DNA of 64,000 nt from Pseudomonas fluorescens (GTDB taxonomy: Bacteria; Pseudomonadota; Gammaproteobacteria; Pseudomonadales; Pseudomonadaceae), in the NCBI RefSeq assembly GCF_900215245.1, contig NZ_LT907842.1, positions 3,224,001 to 3,288,000 on the forward strand, read 5' to 3'. Below, in pieces: positions 63,912-64,000 of the stretch. Position 1 is the stretch's first letter. Each line of letters starts with the position of its first letter. The notes under the pieces are model-generated. The model made no database searches. It saw only the letters and a program-made list of their open reading frames with translations, and was not told the origin of the DNA. Position numbers and translations under genes: made by a program.

Positions 63912-64000
63912 GACGATCCCGATCCTTGTTTGTTGTTGTCATCAGCGAGCAATCACCCTGGCGTTCAGCCAGGGAGACATCACTGATCCCACACACAGCA
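63912..64000 (-). other. Leader region of the dpp operon
   Basis: The 89 bases upstream of the first binding-protein gene carry a 7-bp stem CCCTGGC/GCCAGGG (63956-63974) whose role is unknown. No other gene starts here. Confidence 0.4.

Overview
The window is a piece of a Pseudomonas chromosome, most likely of the P. fluorescens group. The gene neighbourhoods ndh / yacG-coaE-pilD-pilC-pilA / nadC / ampDE / chemoreceptor, piuBA-piuC-sel1-speC, fruBKA with a Cra-type regulator, and dpp-opdP are all typical of the genus, protein-level GC bias is high, and the intergenic inverted repeats are of the common Pseudomonas kind. No database search was run; family assignments come from motifs and recalled family features.

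Layout. (1) 1-7018: the right end of an integrative conjugative element of the PAPI-1/PFGI-1 type. A tightly overlapping minus-strand operon (parA, DnaB-like helicase, HNH protein, NdpA-like nucleoid protein, several small unknowns) ends at a 45-bp copy of the tRNA-Lys 3' end, the integration site. (2) 7019-22217: core chromosome, with tRNA-Pro, ndh, small conserved genes, a type IV pilus locus lacking pilB, tRNA-Thr(CGU), nadC, a DUF1631 gene, ampDE and a chemoreceptor. (3) 22345-30310: a membrane zinc-ribbon protein, TatD, and the fructose PTS regulon fruR / fruBKA with a recognisable Cra operator. (4) 30419-38853: a LysR regulator diverging from a compact six-gene plus-strand cluster of lower GC. 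It encodes a proline-dehydrogenase-like protein, a threonine-aldolase-like PLP enzyme, an ATP-grasp ligase, an MFS exporter, a class-V aminotransferase-fold enzyme and a membrane desaturase/hydroxylase. (5) 38913-48381: PhoD phosphatase, the piuB/piuA/piuC iron-siderophore genes, a Sel1 protein and ornithine/lysine decarboxylase speC. (6) 48853-54993: an OpuC-type compatible-solute ABC transporter, prfC and two small secreted acidic proteins. (7) 55104-63911: a dipeptide uptake system (two binding proteins, OprD-family porin, DppBCDF).

The most novel part is the cluster at 31921-38819. Its enzyme set, translational coupling, dedicated exporter and adjacent regulator look like a pathway for a small, probably modified amino acid or dipeptide natural product. 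The proline-dehydrogenase-like first enzyme has lost most residues that bind proline in the canonical family, so it probably acts on something else or has a non-catalytic role. I do not recognise the cluster as any characterised pathway. Other points of interest are a perfect hairpin that masks the parA ribosome-binding site, an intrinsic terminator inside the speC leader, the missing pilB, and strong hairpins placed between dpp cistrons.
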